A DNA stretch of 64,000 bases, taken from positions 51,421-115,420 of the forward strand of contig SZWC01003584.1 in the NCBI GenBank assembly GCA_023375785.1, written 5' to 3'. The translations under genes and the position numbers were made by a program. Source of the stretch: Penium margaritaceum (taxonomy: Eukaryota > Streptophyta > Zygnematophyceae > Desmidiales > Peniaceae). The stretch's first letter is position 1, and the number at the start of each line of letters is the position of its first letter. The notes under the pieces are model-generated. The model saw nothing but the letters and a program-made list of their open reading frames with translations, was not told the DNA's origin and searched no databases. Below are positions 22,322-33,485 of this stretch, piece after piece.

Positions 22322-24702
22322 CTAATCATCATCGCCGTCTCCATGCCCCCTCGCATCCATCCCTTCATCCTCCTTCTCCATGTCAAACAGCTCCATCCCC
22401 TCCAACTCCTTGGCACCCTCTCCCACCAATCTTGCCGTCTTCTTCCATAGCAGCTCGTTGACTCGTTCCTCCTCCTCTTTCAGTTTGGGGGGCAATGTTG
22501 CCATGGTGGTCAATAGGGAACTGAAGGAGGTTCTTCTCATTGATCCATGACTTCATTGTGAGTAGGTTTTCTATGGTTAAGTGGTCCAGGGAATTGCAGA
22601 AGTCTGTAATGATGTGGCAGCCCAACGAAAAAAGCCAATCTGACGGTGTTGAGGTCGACAGGACAACAAACGAGACCATGGCAGCAAGGAAGATGGTCCA
22701 GAATGTCTTCTATTTCTTCTTGTAGTGCTGTAGTATGTTGTAATGCGGCTCCTTGATGGGGAGTTTTGCCCACCTCTCCACCTCTCCCTCCACACTGCTT
22801 GCCAGTGCCTCTTCACGTGTTGTTGCTGGAACACAAGGGGCAAAATCATCCGCTGTTCGATCAGCTAGGGCTGCCTCGACTAAATCTTCATCTTCTTGTT
22901 GCTGATGCAGCACACACAGGTGAAGCTAGCACTATTCAGCTGCTGGTGTTGCTGGTGCTGCACTCTGGCTGCGCTGGATTTCCTGGCTGCTATTAGCAGG
23001 TGCATCGTCTGCTGAACCTGCTCCTACTTCTACAACTCATGCCGCAACCACCTTCGCATGGTATGGGTGCAACACCTCCAGCACAGTGATGTACGGCTTG
23101 ACCTCAGAGGTGATTCCTATCATAAGATGGGCTTTTCAAAGTAGCGGAGCTGGAACCGAGGGTCAGCTGCAGTTGCCAGCATGGGGCAATCTGTCAGCAA
23201 CCCGGCACACTTCTCCAAATTTGCCACGACGGCCTCGATGCCAGCGTGCATGTCGGCCAGTAGCTGCTCCTTATGTTCAGCCGGCCATGTGAACCCAGTC
23301 GCGTCCCCTTCTTCTCAACATTGATGGAACGGACCTGCCATCCATTTGTCTTTGTGAGCATGATCTGAAAAAAAGGAATGACAACGATGAGGGTGGGGTA
23401 CTTTGAGCTGCTGATGTTTTCAGTGTAGGATTCGAACGGCTTCAGAATGAGGGTGAGCAATGCAATGGTCCCCCACTCCTCATTTGAGGGAGTCAACAAG
23501 GTTTCATCTCGGTTGTACCCAGCCAGTCACGGCACAAGGACTCCACTTAGGAACAACACTTGACTGCACATGTCGAGCGTTGAGTTCCACCAAGTCTCTG
23601 TGTCAAGGTGCAAGAACTGGTGCTTCACTCTTACAGTGGAGCATGCAATGATGAGGGATTGTCCCCCCGCGGTGCTGCAAGTTGCAAAGGTTGGAATCTT
23701 CCAGGCCATGGCGATGACCATGGACATGGAAGAGAGGGACAGGATATTGTTGACAGCCAAGATCATGATATGGCTGAGGCAATGAATGTGCCTGGCCTTC
23801 TAAAATCCGGAGCCTGCTGGAATAATGTGGCGGTCAACCTTGGCGTTATTCATGCTATCATTGTTCACTGTGATGTAGAACATGTGGTCCCACAGCCCCC
23901 ATCCCTTAAAACTTCAGAAAACACCTCAAACATGGTCTGTGCGGTGGGTGAGTATGGGACGGCCAAGAAGGACAGCGCCATGCCTTCTACCTTGAACCCG
24001 CCCACCCAGTGTGGCGTGATCCCGACGTACTTCATGTTTGCGTCGGACTTCCAGTTGTTTCTCGTGAAGCTGATGGCTGATGTGACCTCGGCAAGCATCC
24101 GGTGGAGCCTCTTCTGAAACATGACGGCTCTTGTCACAATTTCCCGTGCAATGGTTATGCGACTGGGGAGCTTGGCAAACGGGTTGCAGTGCTAGAAGGC
24201 CGTGTCTAGCCAGAATGACTCCAGTGACAAAAAAACTCATGTTTTTTTCCATAACATGCTTCAACATGCAGAACATGAGACACTGCTTGTTGAAGGTGCT
24301 ACTTGCACCTGCTATCGTCTGCTCGATGATGGTCGCTCCAACTCCAGAGTCGCTCGAATGGCTTCGACAATTGCGGTTACAGCATTGGTAATTGCGAATT
24401 GTGGTGCGGAAGCCACGTCCATCTCCTTTACCTGTTCAAAAAGCTTCTTGTGGCTGAGGCAATGGTACTTGCACATAGCAGATGTGTTGTCCCGCTTGGA
24501 ATTGTACTCTTTCCCACATGTTTGGCAGTCAGCATGTTCTAGATTGGCAGCTTGCTTCTTGAAAATTTTCCAAATAACCGCTTTGTACCTCTTCCTCTAG
24601 TCACCTGCTGCTTTGCCATCCTCTCTCTTTCTTGTCTGACTTGTCATCATCATCAGACTCAAGGGGTGGAGGTGGGGCCTGTGTCTCGTTGTCGTCAGCC
24701 AT
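22322..24702 (-). pseudogene. hAT transposase pseudogene (BED finger, RNase H-like core, hATC)
   Basis: Reading right to left: ATG at 24,702 with an acidic start; BED zinc finger (24,440-24,590) VIWKIFKKQ, DCQTCGKEY, MCKYHCLSHKK; core segments ISFTRNNWKSD and YVGITPHW (about 24,000-24,080), TETWWNSTLDM (about 23,600), LILKPFESYTENISSSKYPTL (23,370-23,450); dimerisation domain EVERWAKLPIKEPHYNILQHY and IENLLTMKSWINE (22,540-22,800). The order is that of BED/Ac-type hAT transposases. Stops include TAG at 24,597-24,599 and TAG at 22,710-22,712, plus frameshifts. The normally conserved S-E-R of hATC reads PSDWLFS. It is inactive. Confidence 0.85.
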
Positions 24703-25358
24703 GGCAGCTGCTGACGAGCACCCCTAGGAGGCTAGTGCTCATCTGGACTTAGCTTGATGGCGGAACTCACCGTGCAAATGTGCTCGACGGCATTGATTGA
24801 CGACTAGCAGGTCGGAGTTCCGTGACCACACTAAATGGCAGACAAACGGTTTATTCTATCTCAAAGTCGTCCATGTGGTGATGTCCATTTTGAGACTAGA
24901 GTGTTTAAGGGCCGTGTCCGAGGTGTCCGGTCAGCAACTCCCAGAATGAATGCAGACCACACATGCCATACGTCACTTACACAAGGAACTTCATCCTAAG
25001 AAGCTCCCATTGGTTGTATGCAAAGCATCCTCAACAAGGATGCTTCTTAGATGTTTTTGTACAGCTTCCATAGAGTGTGAGCGCACAAACCTGCTACAAA
25101 TTCAATTGACCTAACAATCAGAGTGAAGTTTGAAACCAGTCCAGCTACACTGTAGGCATGCAATCCTTTAGTTTCAAGGCTTCAGGATTGAGCATTATGT
25201 GAGGTGTGTGTTTGATGCATGTACACACCTTGGATAACACGGCCGAAGCATGTGCCGCATGTGCCATGAAAATGCTTCCAATTGTCCAGACTTTTGCAAG
25301 TTCGATGGTTCAAAAAAAGGAGTCAGGCGGACTAGATCCGGCCCTCCCGTCATTTTAT

Positions 25359-25372
25359 CCCCCCCCCCCCCC
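25359..25372. repeat. Poly-C run
   Basis: Fourteen C followed by further C-rich sequence (to about 25,390), near the right end of hAT-2. Confidence 0.6.
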
Positions 25373-25516
25373 TCCCCCCTCCTCCCCCCGGCAAATAAGG
25401 TGTAAGAACCGCAATCCTCTTACAGTTCTGAAATCAAAGAATCAGATCCACGGTTTCACTGATAGAACCAGAATTGCAATTCTGGAACCTTGATCCCTAG
25501 AACATGTGTGCACCCT

Positions 25517-26165
25517 CAGTGGTGGTGATTGTAGCTATTGTGGCTGCTGATGCAAAATCAGGGGTAAATATAAAGGTAGCTATGGCTGCAGCCGCCATTG
25601 TAAGTGCAGAGGCAACAGTTGACCCCACAAAAATGGCTACCAGAAGATGGAAGCAATGGTCATGACAACGAAGGTGGCTATTGTGGCAGTGGCTGTCATA
25701 GCTGATGTCGATGTTGCAACAGCCGAAAAACCATGATGCGGCAACGGCTGCTGTTACTTTTGCAAGAGAAATGGCAGCAGCTGAACCCACATCAATTTCA
25801 TCAAGAAGATGGAGCGGCAAGGAAAGGATGGACGGCCAAAGAGAGGCCAAGGTCCTAAAAGTGAGGAGGTCGACGAGCGGACAAGAAAGCCCGCTAGGAG
25901 AGTGGCGGGAGTCAACCTCCCTCTTCCTCACTCTGACTCTGCCACGAGCTACGTGTGGTGGTGAGCGGAGCGGACAGGGCCAGAGTGCTGGTGCATAGCC
26001 TAGTACACAATGCAACGCTAAGAGGATGCACTGCTGAAGGGTTGCTGGAGCGTGCCGTGCACACCATGGCATGCCCGTAGCTACAAATAGTGACGGGCAT
26101 GCACAATGAGCTCCTCACCATGGGAGAGACTGCAAGGAGCGGGTGACGAGCTCTTTTCTCAAATT
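25517..26165 (-). other. copia-1 leader next to the primer site, with leader ORF copy 2
   Basis: A minus-strand frame starts at ATG 26,072 and runs into the triplet-rich DNA. It reads RVRVRKREVDSRHSPSG, then CPLVDL and ASLWPSILSLPLHLLDE, then Ala/Val/Thr-rich hydrophobic sequence. The first part matches the copia-0 frame at 2,367-2,840. In both elements it sits within about 170 bp of the primer site, ahead of gag. Whether it is translated is unknown; I cannot assign a family. Confidence 0.4.
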
Positions 26166-26177
26166 GCTCTAAAACCA
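26166..26177 (-). promoter_or_regulatory. Degenerate primer-binding site of copia-1
   Basis: The plus strand GCTCTAAAACCA corresponds to GCTCTGATACCA with two changes and abuts the LTR at 26,178. Confidence 0.6.
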
Positions 26178-26824
26178 TAACATAGCATGAAAGTACAAGG
26201 GAACAAGAATGAGAGCTTGAGAAAGGTGGCGAGAGGGAGACGTCATGCATTCATTGTAAGATTCTTTATAAAATATTAGACATAAGCAAGTGAATGGCTG
26301 GGTGAGGTGACGCCTTGGCATGGCCAGCGAGCCCCACCGCATGCATCATGTACGAGGTGTGGCTGCCACCACCCCTAGGGTTAGGCCAAACCTCTTTGAA
26401 AGCAATCCGAGAGCGACTTCGGCCAAAAAAATCTAGCAACATGACCTGAGCAAGATCAGCACCCGGCAACCAACCTAAAGCAACCAGAAATCCAACCAGG
26501 CATGCAAGACAATCCACATCATCCTAAAGCGTATGTAGACATGCCACCAAGTAATCTTTCTACAACGATATTCCTTATGAGAGATTTTCAAAGAGCTACT
26601 GGCTGGCCCACTGGCACAAGCCCAATCCTATCCAAGTGGTTGTAGCAACAAGAGTGGATTCTGTAAGAACTCCATAAACTTGAGTGAACCATTGCTTCAG
26701 AGCCCCAAATTGTTTGTACGGCAGCCAGCTTGACTTCTTCTCCTGCATAGATGTGTGTTTGAGGAGAGACCAGTGCATGATAATCAGTGATTGGTAGTTC
26801 AACACTTGACCACCAATACTAACA
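26178..26824 (-). repeat. 5' LTR of copia-1
   Basis: 647 bp, aligning with 3,455-4,092 and with the split copia-0 LTR. The plus-strand right edge is ACTAACA (minus TGTTAGT). Confidence 0.8.
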
Positions 26825-27037
26825 CCCTATGCTATCTAAGTGGCAGAGACAACAAGTGTGGAGTCGACAATAGCTCCATAGACCTGGAGCGTACCATTGC
26901 TTCACATGAACACTTGGTCTGTACAGCAGCCATGCTTGTTTACTCTCCTGAAAAGATGTGTGTGTGTGTGTGTGTGTGGAGACCAATGGATACTAATCAT
27001 TGTATTAGTAAGTCAGCACTTGAATCCAACACTAACA
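26825..27037 (-). repeat. 5' LTR of copia-0, second part
   Basis: Starts at the point in the LTR alignment where 3,011-3,454 stops, and carries the CTTGGTCTGTACAGCAGCC and TTTACTCTCCTG blocks and a final AACACTAACA. A (GT)n microsatellite lies at 26,956-26,978 where the other LTRs have a short TGTGTG. This is the key evidence that copia-1 landed inside the copia-0 LTR. Confidence 0.78.
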
Positions 27038-27648
27038 CACATAATGAACGAAAACTAAGTTGAATCAGACACTCAAACTTGCATGGCTTTACTGTAAAAC
27101 TGACATTTGAGCTCAAAAAAATGTCTGATACCTGGATGAATTCATTGAAATGTCCAATTTTGCAAAATTTGAATATGAAAAAAAGGTAAAAAGTTTAACC
27201 TCAATGCCAGTGCAGTAACAAGTTTAACACTAGGATAGCTCTATCATGTACTTGCAGGGAGATCAGAAGGAAATACAAGAACAACCCATGTAACAAAAAA
27301 TGGACTGATCTGATTGGTTGCAACAAGGAACAATCTGCCAGTCGTCTTCCTCTTCTAGTCATGTTCTAGGGCAACTTCACGGCACCATCATAGTTGTAGC
27401 GTGGCAGCTGCAGGAGGCTTGAACTTAACCTTGGGTAGGAAGCCGGACTAAGGCAAATGTTAGAGGCCTTTGCTTATCCCCGGGGTTTTTTGTCATCAGT
27501 CTACATCCCATTTGTAACATTGTATTTGTATCAGAGCCAATGTTTGGATCCCGCGTGAGGCAATAGGGTCTAGGTCCATCCTCCCTCAATGTGGAGAGAG
27601 GGGAGCTTAGCGGGTGCAAGGATGGAGAGGCTTATATTATATCCCAAA
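27038..27648. other. Unassigned, with an orphan primer-site-like motif
   Basis: AT-rich DNA with no coding signal. TTGTATCAGAGCC at 27,526-27,538 is one change from the initiator-Met primer site in plus orientation, so an LTR fragment of another element may end just before it. I find no partner LTR. Confidence 0.4.
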
Positions 27649-28175
27649 TGTACAGGAGTTCCTAAATCACCAGAGTGGATATATCTCTTCTTACACTTGT
27701 GGCCCACCGCGCGACAATCTCAAGATTTTTTCGTCGTTTGGCCAAGGGCATACTAGCCAGTTCTCTTCACCTCCCGTGTTCCACTCCTAAAGGTTCCGAC
27801 ACATTCAACCACTTTCCAAAATGATCGATAGAAGCATCATAAACCGTATGATGGTCTGATGATTTTCAGTTGACTTCTTGACACTGTGAGACTTCTATGA
27901 AACCGTGTCTCGATATTCTCGAAACACCGGCTTTTTGACAAAGTTTTTTGGAACGACCACTCATGACGGGATGTTACACACGTTCAACTCAAGCACTCAA
28001 GATCCAAGATATGCCTCATTTTGTTTCTCTCTATTCTATTCATGTGCTCAAAATGTTCAACACTTTAGAATACGCATACCACAAAATACACTTTATCCAA
28101 ATATCCCAAATCTTTGAATTGTGTTGTTCTCCGCACCTCATCCCCGTGAACCACCTACGTTCCGCTCAACATACA
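27649..28175 (+). repeat. 5' LTR of gypsy-2
   Basis: About 527 bp, beginning TGTACAGGAGTTCC and ending CAACATACA just before the primer site. It aligns with 49,140-49,455 (shared CACCGCGCGA, CGTGTTCC, CGACCACTCA). Confidence 0.75.
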
Positions 28176-28178
28176 AAT

Positions 28179-28190
28179 TGGTATCAGAGC
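28179..28190 (+). promoter_or_regulatory. Primer-binding site of gypsy-2
   Basis: TGGTATCAGAGC, an exact initiator-Met tRNA complement, three bases after the LTR. Confidence 0.92.
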
Positions 28191-28659
28191 ACAGCAGCAT
28201 TGGGGGGACAACCAACACATCACCTACAAGAAGACAGCCAGGCACTAGCCTTCAGCTCATTTCCACTGTTGTTTGCAGACCTCGCAATGACAAAGGTGAA
28301 TAACCTGGTGACGGATAACTCGGTGATGGAATCCTCCTGTTCAACAAAGGTGAACACCCCAGTGATGAACAACCCGGTGCAAATGGCGCAGTACGGTGAT
28401 CCCGACAGATAACTAGGTGACGGACCCCTCGGGCTCAGCAAATCCTTTGCCATCATCATTGTCCGCCGGGACGACACCTGGTACAACGAGAAGCATCAAC
28501 AGGCTGACTCACATAAATGAAGATCAATACCAGAAGCTAACATAACTCGAGAGCCTCAACATCTATCAACTCCAACAACTTAACGTGGCGATGGAGGCGT
28601 TTCAGAATGCGGGCGGAGGGAAAGTAATACTCACCGTGAGAATTCTATAACCCTCAGAC

Positions 28660-29335
28660 TAGCTCAAGTTTGACCAGTACTCCTTGAGCCATATGATCCT
28701 GCCAACTCTAAAGGACCAATGGTTGGGATGTGGCTGATGATTTTGGAGGTGTCTATGGCCGTTGATGGTGTCAACAATGGAAAAAAGAAAACTGACCTCC
28801 CGGCCTCACTTTTGCGTGGCATGGCGTTTTGTTGGTCCAATCTAAAGTCCATGCAGCGGTCGCACAAGATCGGCGGAACTGAATCAATGATCTCACGTGA
28901 CCACTCTCATATCGTCGACCGTAGGCGTTCTACTCAATCTTATGTTGCACGACTGGCGGACTCCATTGGAGAGCTGGATGGACTTTGCCCACACAAGACT
29001 CACACATTTTAAAACAAAGGAATGAGAAATCTTTCACACTGTACAAGTTTCAATGCCTACATGAACAGTCCAGTTTTGCAGAGTTCAAGTGGCATTTTTG
29101 TGAAATCATTACCTACAGTGACCTCACCCCTGAAAAACTTTGTTTCTACTACAACGGCCTCAAACGCAACATCACACAATTAATCATCATGTTCGGCATC
29201 CAAAAAGACCTTCCACAAATGATCACAGCAGCTGATTGCATCAAAAGTGTTCACTACAAAGCAAGAATGCAGGAATCTAGTGGCTACGATCCCAAGGCCA
29301 TAATCCATGTCGTGGCAGAGGGAATTCATAGTTGA
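28660..29335 (+). pseudogene. gypsy-2 gag pseudogene
   Basis: The first frame (28,719-29,012) reads LEVSMAVDGVNNGKKKTDLPASLLRGMAF and STQSYVARLADS. The second (28,985-29,335) reads FAEFKWHFCEIITYSDLTPEKLCFYYNGL and KDLPQMITAADCI. This is the same capsid plan as gypsy-1 gag (F-R-E-I-V, E-L-C-F-H-Y-T-N-G-L, D-D-L-P-A-M-I-T-R-A-D). No CCHC knuckle remains. A stop and a frame change separate the parts. Confidence 0.82.
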
Positions 29336-30136
29336 AGAAAACCTTGTCTCAAGTGGATATTGACGATGTCGATCAATCCAATCAATGGTGGATCCAGCCC
29401 GTGCACATCTCACCTGCTAGAAAAAAATGACAGTAACACGTGAAAAGGGGGGAAGTGGCAGAAAAGCTGAGGATTCAGGAAACAACAAAGAACGGGAGTA
29501 ATTGGTAAACCTCCTCTTCGGTTAGAAAAACCTGCACCGACTGATCATCCATCTAAACGGCTCACATCACTACAGACTGGGGTTCTTGAGATTGCAAAGT
29601 TTGACAAGGAGTATGAGGAGGACCAACTGGCGATGTTCCTATGGGTTACAAACCCTTGATGGTGTACAACCAATGGTTTGTAAAAGTTGCAAATTGATAC
29701 CAGCATTACTGCATGGAGCAGGTTCTCACATTTTTGCAACCAAGTACATGGTTCAAAAAATTTGGTCTATAAACCAAGCCACAGATGTTGGAAGGAAAAA
29801 TTGTCAATGGAAAACAACATATCTATCAAATCCACAAACCACTCTGATTGCAAATCAAAGATCTACACAACATAATGGTCTAGAGGAGTTATCCCATGAG
29901 AAACCACAAAATCATCTATGAGCGAGATTACCTGTATCAGCAGAATCTAGAATACCACTGCAGCAGTAGAGCACTCTACATCAGAATTCATGACAGAAAA
30001 CCACATTTTTCTCTGATCAAGCGATCCATGACACGACAAAGGTTATGCGAAGCAACATAAGTAGAAGTAGCAGAGACAGTCGCAACCGTGGCTCAAAAGG
30101 TATCTATGACGAGGAGAACAAGCGTGGCTCATCCAC
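29336..30136 (+). pseudogene. gypsy-2 gag end and protease, nearly erased
   Basis: No long frame. IDTSITA near 29,695-29,715 sits where an aspartic protease IDSGAT would be expected. The remainder is unreadable, with many stops. Confidence 0.4.
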
Positions 30137-30553
30137 GTGAAAATCAGGGAAGTGGAGGAGATAGCGACAACATATGCAACATTGGCCTCAACACTTGACA
30201 AGTTTGCGGATACTCCAGAGGAGTCTGCATCCTTTGTCAAGGAGTTTGGAGGAGTTCTTCTCAAAGAAGTACCAAGAGATTTACCTCCACAATGCAGTGG
30301 CAATCACCAGATAGACCTACATTTGGGCAGCAAACCAACGGTCAAAGAAAACTATCGGATGAGCAACCATCAGCTGACCAATCGCAAGAAGCAGCTGGAC
30401 GAGATGCTTGGTAAGAGGTTCATCGTATCATCCACATCACCCTTTGTGGCGCGTGTCGCTTTTGTGAGAAATAGAACAGGCGAGATGTGGATGTGCATGG
30501 ATTACCGAGTGTTGAACGACATCATCATGAAGAACTGTTATGCCACAGTATAA
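30137..30553 (+). pseudogene. gypsy-2 reverse transcriptase, N-terminal half
   Basis: The frame reads FVKEFGGVLLKEVPRDLPPQ, HQIDLHLGSKPTVKENYRMS, LTNRKKQLDEMLGKRFIVSS, FVARVAFVRNRTGEMWMCMDYRVLNDI and MKNCY. These are the LPP lead-in and fingers of Ty3/gypsy reverse transcriptase. It ends at TAA two codons before the MULE-1 end. No internal stop in 139 codons. Confidence 0.88.
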
Positions 30554-30556
30554 GAA

Positions 30557-30680
30557 TTTTCAAAAGGGTTCGGTCACCATATACCCAATTTTCGGAACTA
30601 TATAGCTCATTCGCCCGTCGTCAGTCGGAAAATAACGCAGGTATCAATGGACCGTCGAGAATAACGCAGGTATCAACGCC
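30557..30680 (+). repeat. MULE-1 left terminal inverted repeat
   Basis: Matches the inverse of 37,895-38,085 with many differences. GGAAAATAACGCAGGTATCAA and a near copy (GAGAATAACGCAGGTATCAA) form a short subterminal direct repeat at 30,626-30,678. Confidence 0.7.
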
Positions 30681-31690
30681 GAGCGAGAAAGCAACTAGCT
30701 GCCCACGTGGTTAAAAAAATTACTCATACGGGAATGGAGATAAATTGATAGCTCCGTAGCCCACGCACTATTCGCTCAGTCTTGAATAGTAACGGAGCGG
30801 AACCCCTTTGTTTAAGCGCAGGTCCATCACCAAACCTCCGGCGGTGGTCCGGCAGACGCAGATCGTGGAAAAATATTGTGCACAAACCCTGCTTTGTCGG
30901 GCCTAGGTTCGACGCATTTCGCTTCACGTTTGTGCAGCAGTTGCAAAAGAACTCTGCATGCGTGGATGCATACGACACGTGTCATCGCACATCTTTCTGA
31001 CGAATGATATGTCGCCGCTACAGCCAACCAACGACATCGTCGACAGCGTGGATCACTAGGTAGTACGCCAACCGCCACCTTTTTAGCGACAACGACCACT
31101 TTTCATGTGACGTACTTGAAAGGATACGAAAGGCGAACTGTAGCTCGAACCGAGCTCATAAATGGAGTTCATAACATTAGTCTACGGTGAATTGGTAAGC
31201 TGTTGTTCACGACGTTGTATTAAATCGCAGGCCATGGCGTCCTCGCACCACTTGTCGCTGAAGGGGCGTCCGTTGCCCCCGCTCCAGATGTGGGCGGGTG
31301 TTGTCAAGGATACTAGCCACATGGACCTGTACGATGCGTGGATCGGGTGGGTTAACATCAAGCACATGTGGGACTCCAAAGGACTCGGCCCATGTCCAGC
31401 CGACCCATACACCATGTGCTAGCTGATGGGTGTCAAACCGCCGCATCCCCCTTTTGCATGGTGCCCGCCTCACTGGCAGCCGTGGGTCCATCCGGACCCA
31501 CTCTGGTGTGCGAGAATGTAGACGGAAACTTCTGACAGGAGAAGGAGTGTTGTAGACGCGTTTCATTCGTCAACCATGGCTTCTTGTCAACTGTACAAGT
31601 CACCACTAGTGCTATCTTGACTTCTTGACTTGCATCGTTGTCGCTTGCAAACATGGCTCTTTCCGATCCGTTGAAGCTACGATTACTAGT
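30681..31690. other. MULE-1 internal non-coding region
   Basis: No recognised domain. Several short open frames on both strands overlap (for example 31,162-31,422 plus) and none looks conserved. Confidence 0.35.
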
Positions 31691-32542
31691 ACTCCAATTT
31701 CTGCACGTAAGGGTGTTGTACATCACAGTATGAAGACCTGTGCTGCACAAGGCAATGTATGGCTTCATTTCAATACGTTGGAGCACATGTGCATGTTTTG
31801 GAACGTGAAGGAGCTTCTGGGTTCCTATGTGGGGCCCACCCCACTGGGAGCCATGGGTGCATCCGGATCCTGTATGCTCTGCTTGACTCTGACCGCGGAC
31901 TGTGGTGTACGATAGGGTACATGCGACATTTTTACAACACGTTTTATATCCATAGTACCCGGTATTCTTCCTATATTGTAATACTATTCTAATACCCACA
32001 TGTCAGGTATGTTACACATGAATGTAATGTGCCCTCCATGGTGGCATACAGTAACAAGTGCGTTATGCAGCACTAGCACATGTCGAACCTGGTGAATGCG
32101 CCTTGGTGGAAAACGTACTCCAATTTCTGCATGTAAGGGTATTGTACATAACAGTATGAAGACCTGTGCTGCACAAGGCAATGTATGGCTTCATTTCAAT
32201 ACGTTGGAGCACATGTGCATGTTTTTGAACGTGAAGGAGCTTCAGGGTTCCTATGTGGGGCCCACCCAACTGGGAGCCATGGGTGCATCCGGATCCTGTA
32301 TGCTGTGCTTGACTCTGACCGCGGACTGTGGTGTACGATAGGGTACATGCGACATTAATACAACACGTTTTATATCCATAGTACCCGGTATTCTTCCTGT
32401 ATTATGATACTATTTTAATACCCACGTGTCAGGTATATTACACATGAATGCAATGTGCCCTCCATGGTGGCATACAATAACAAGTGCGTTATGCAGCACT
32501 TGCACATGTCGAACCTGGTGAATGCGCCTTGGTGGAAAACGT
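31691..32542. repeat. 426-bp tandem duplication
   Basis: Two head-to-tail copies, 31,691-32,116 and 32,117-32,542, differ by a small number of substitutions and no obvious indels. A third start (ACTCTAAC at 32,543) fades at once. Each copy holds the same plus-strand frame (MKTCAAQGNVW...GSCMLCLTLTADCGV) and its antisense; neither is recognised. The copies are far more alike than the LTR pairs in this window, so the duplication is young. Confidence 0.9.
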
Positions 32543-32612
32543 ACTCTAACTTGTGAATGAAGCAGACGTTTGGTCAACTTTTGCAACATGACTACATTCA
32601 ACCACCCTTTGG

Positions 32613-33020
32613 TCACTGGAACGGACCTGGTTTGCCGTTCACAATCCAACGCTGGACTTGTGGGGGTAGTGTATGGATCCATCCAAAAATGTCGCACATG
32701 GGGCACAAGAGCACAGGCCTGGACAAAGCCACTGCAGGAACCGGATGAATGACCGTCTCTTCTTCAAGTTTGTCTTCAGCATCGTAGAAGACGTCTTCGG
32801 GATTGAACTCTGATAGAACATCCATGTCAAATGGTTGTGGGCACGTGCTATAGTACACATGGAGCTGTAGACGCCTCCATTCCGTGTCCAACTTTGACAG
32901 CAAGTAACAAGTACTGGCTCCACAAAGAAAAGAAGTCACAAGAGGTACTGCTCCCGGGAATACCGTGCAGTCCATGTTCAAAGAAGGACAATGTTTGAGA
33001 GCTATACAAATGACCATCAT
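32613..33020 (-). CDS. Hypothetical protein in MULE-1
   Basis: A 135-codon open frame with mixed composition (YSTCPQPFDMDVLSEF, DVFYDAEDKLEEETV, LLCPMCDIFGWIH). No family recognised and no start context to favour it. It could be a captured host fragment, a second MULE gene, or chance. Confidence 0.25.
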   Translation of the reverse strand: MMVICIALKHCPSLNMDCTVFPGAVPLVTSFLCGASTCYLLSKLDTEWRRLQLHVYYSTCPQPFDMDVLSEFNPEDVFYDAEDKLEEETVIHPVPAVALSRPVLLCPMCDIFGWIHTLPPQVQRWIVNGKPGPFQ

Positions 33021-33485
33021 CTCGCTTTTCTACATTGCGAACGTCATTGTCCAGTGTATGTGAAAGTAGTACTAATCAACTGTGTTCATTATTACGTAAT
33101 GCAAAACCTGAACGTTGAGGATGGATGTTCAAACCCAATTTTCTTCAATCACAGTTTTCCAACGGCTTGTAGGACTACATGGATTGGGGATGGATGTTGA
33201 ACCACGTTGTCAAAGCACTGGCCTAAACATGACAGAGACAACTGACACAAGCACACAACATTTATGAACTCAGACCTAGGCAGGCCACTAGCCAAGCCGA
33301 GCAGTGTGTCAGCCAACACTTGGTCTAAGTTGTTCTTCCTTCCACGCTTCGTCTGAGTTCATGGCATGCTTCCCAGCACCCCTGCACAAAGACATGGAAA
33401 TGTAGTTATGAAATGCAGGTCCGTGTATGCATCATTTGCAGACTTGCAGAACACAATGCAGACAACACTAGTTCAATGACTCACC

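Larger units (their letters stand above)
21823..25516 (-). mobile_element. hAT-2 DNA transposon (old)
   Basis: Ends are AGGGTGCACAC (21,823-21,833) and its exact inverse GTGTGCACCCT (25,506-25,516), enclosing a decayed minus-strand hAT transposase with a BED finger. The subterminal regions (21,834-21,945 and 25,395-25,500) are rich in GATTC/GAATC-type motifs. The copia-1 leader is continuous across the insertion. No exact 8-bp target duplication is visible (CAGCAGCT against CAGTGGTG at best), which fits an old insertion. Confidence 0.8.
3455..26824 (-). mobile_element. copia-1, nested Ty1/copia LTR retrotransposon
   Basis: Two related LTRs (3,455-4,092 and 26,178-26,824) bracket a minus-strand gag-pol (about 9,165 down to 4,100) and a long low-complexity leader. 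The element is inserted in the LTR of copia-0, a relative. It was later interrupted by gypsy-1 (9,640-20,736, itself carrying hAT-1) and by hAT-2 (21,823-25,516). Order in element sense is LTR, primer site, leader, gag, protease, integrase, reverse transcriptase, RNase H, LTR, which is the Ty1/copia order. All coding parts carry stops and frameshifts. No exact 5-bp target duplication is visible at the ends. Confidence 0.8.

Noticed and set aside
21815-25524. An 8-bp target duplication for hAT-2
   Set aside because: The flanks share only about half their bases at the best register (CAGCAGCT against CAGTGGTG) within low-complexity DNA.
27526-28190. tRNA-like matches (TATCAGAGCC)
   Set aside because: These are primer-binding sites complementary to a tRNA 3' end, not tRNA genes; no cloverleaf is present.
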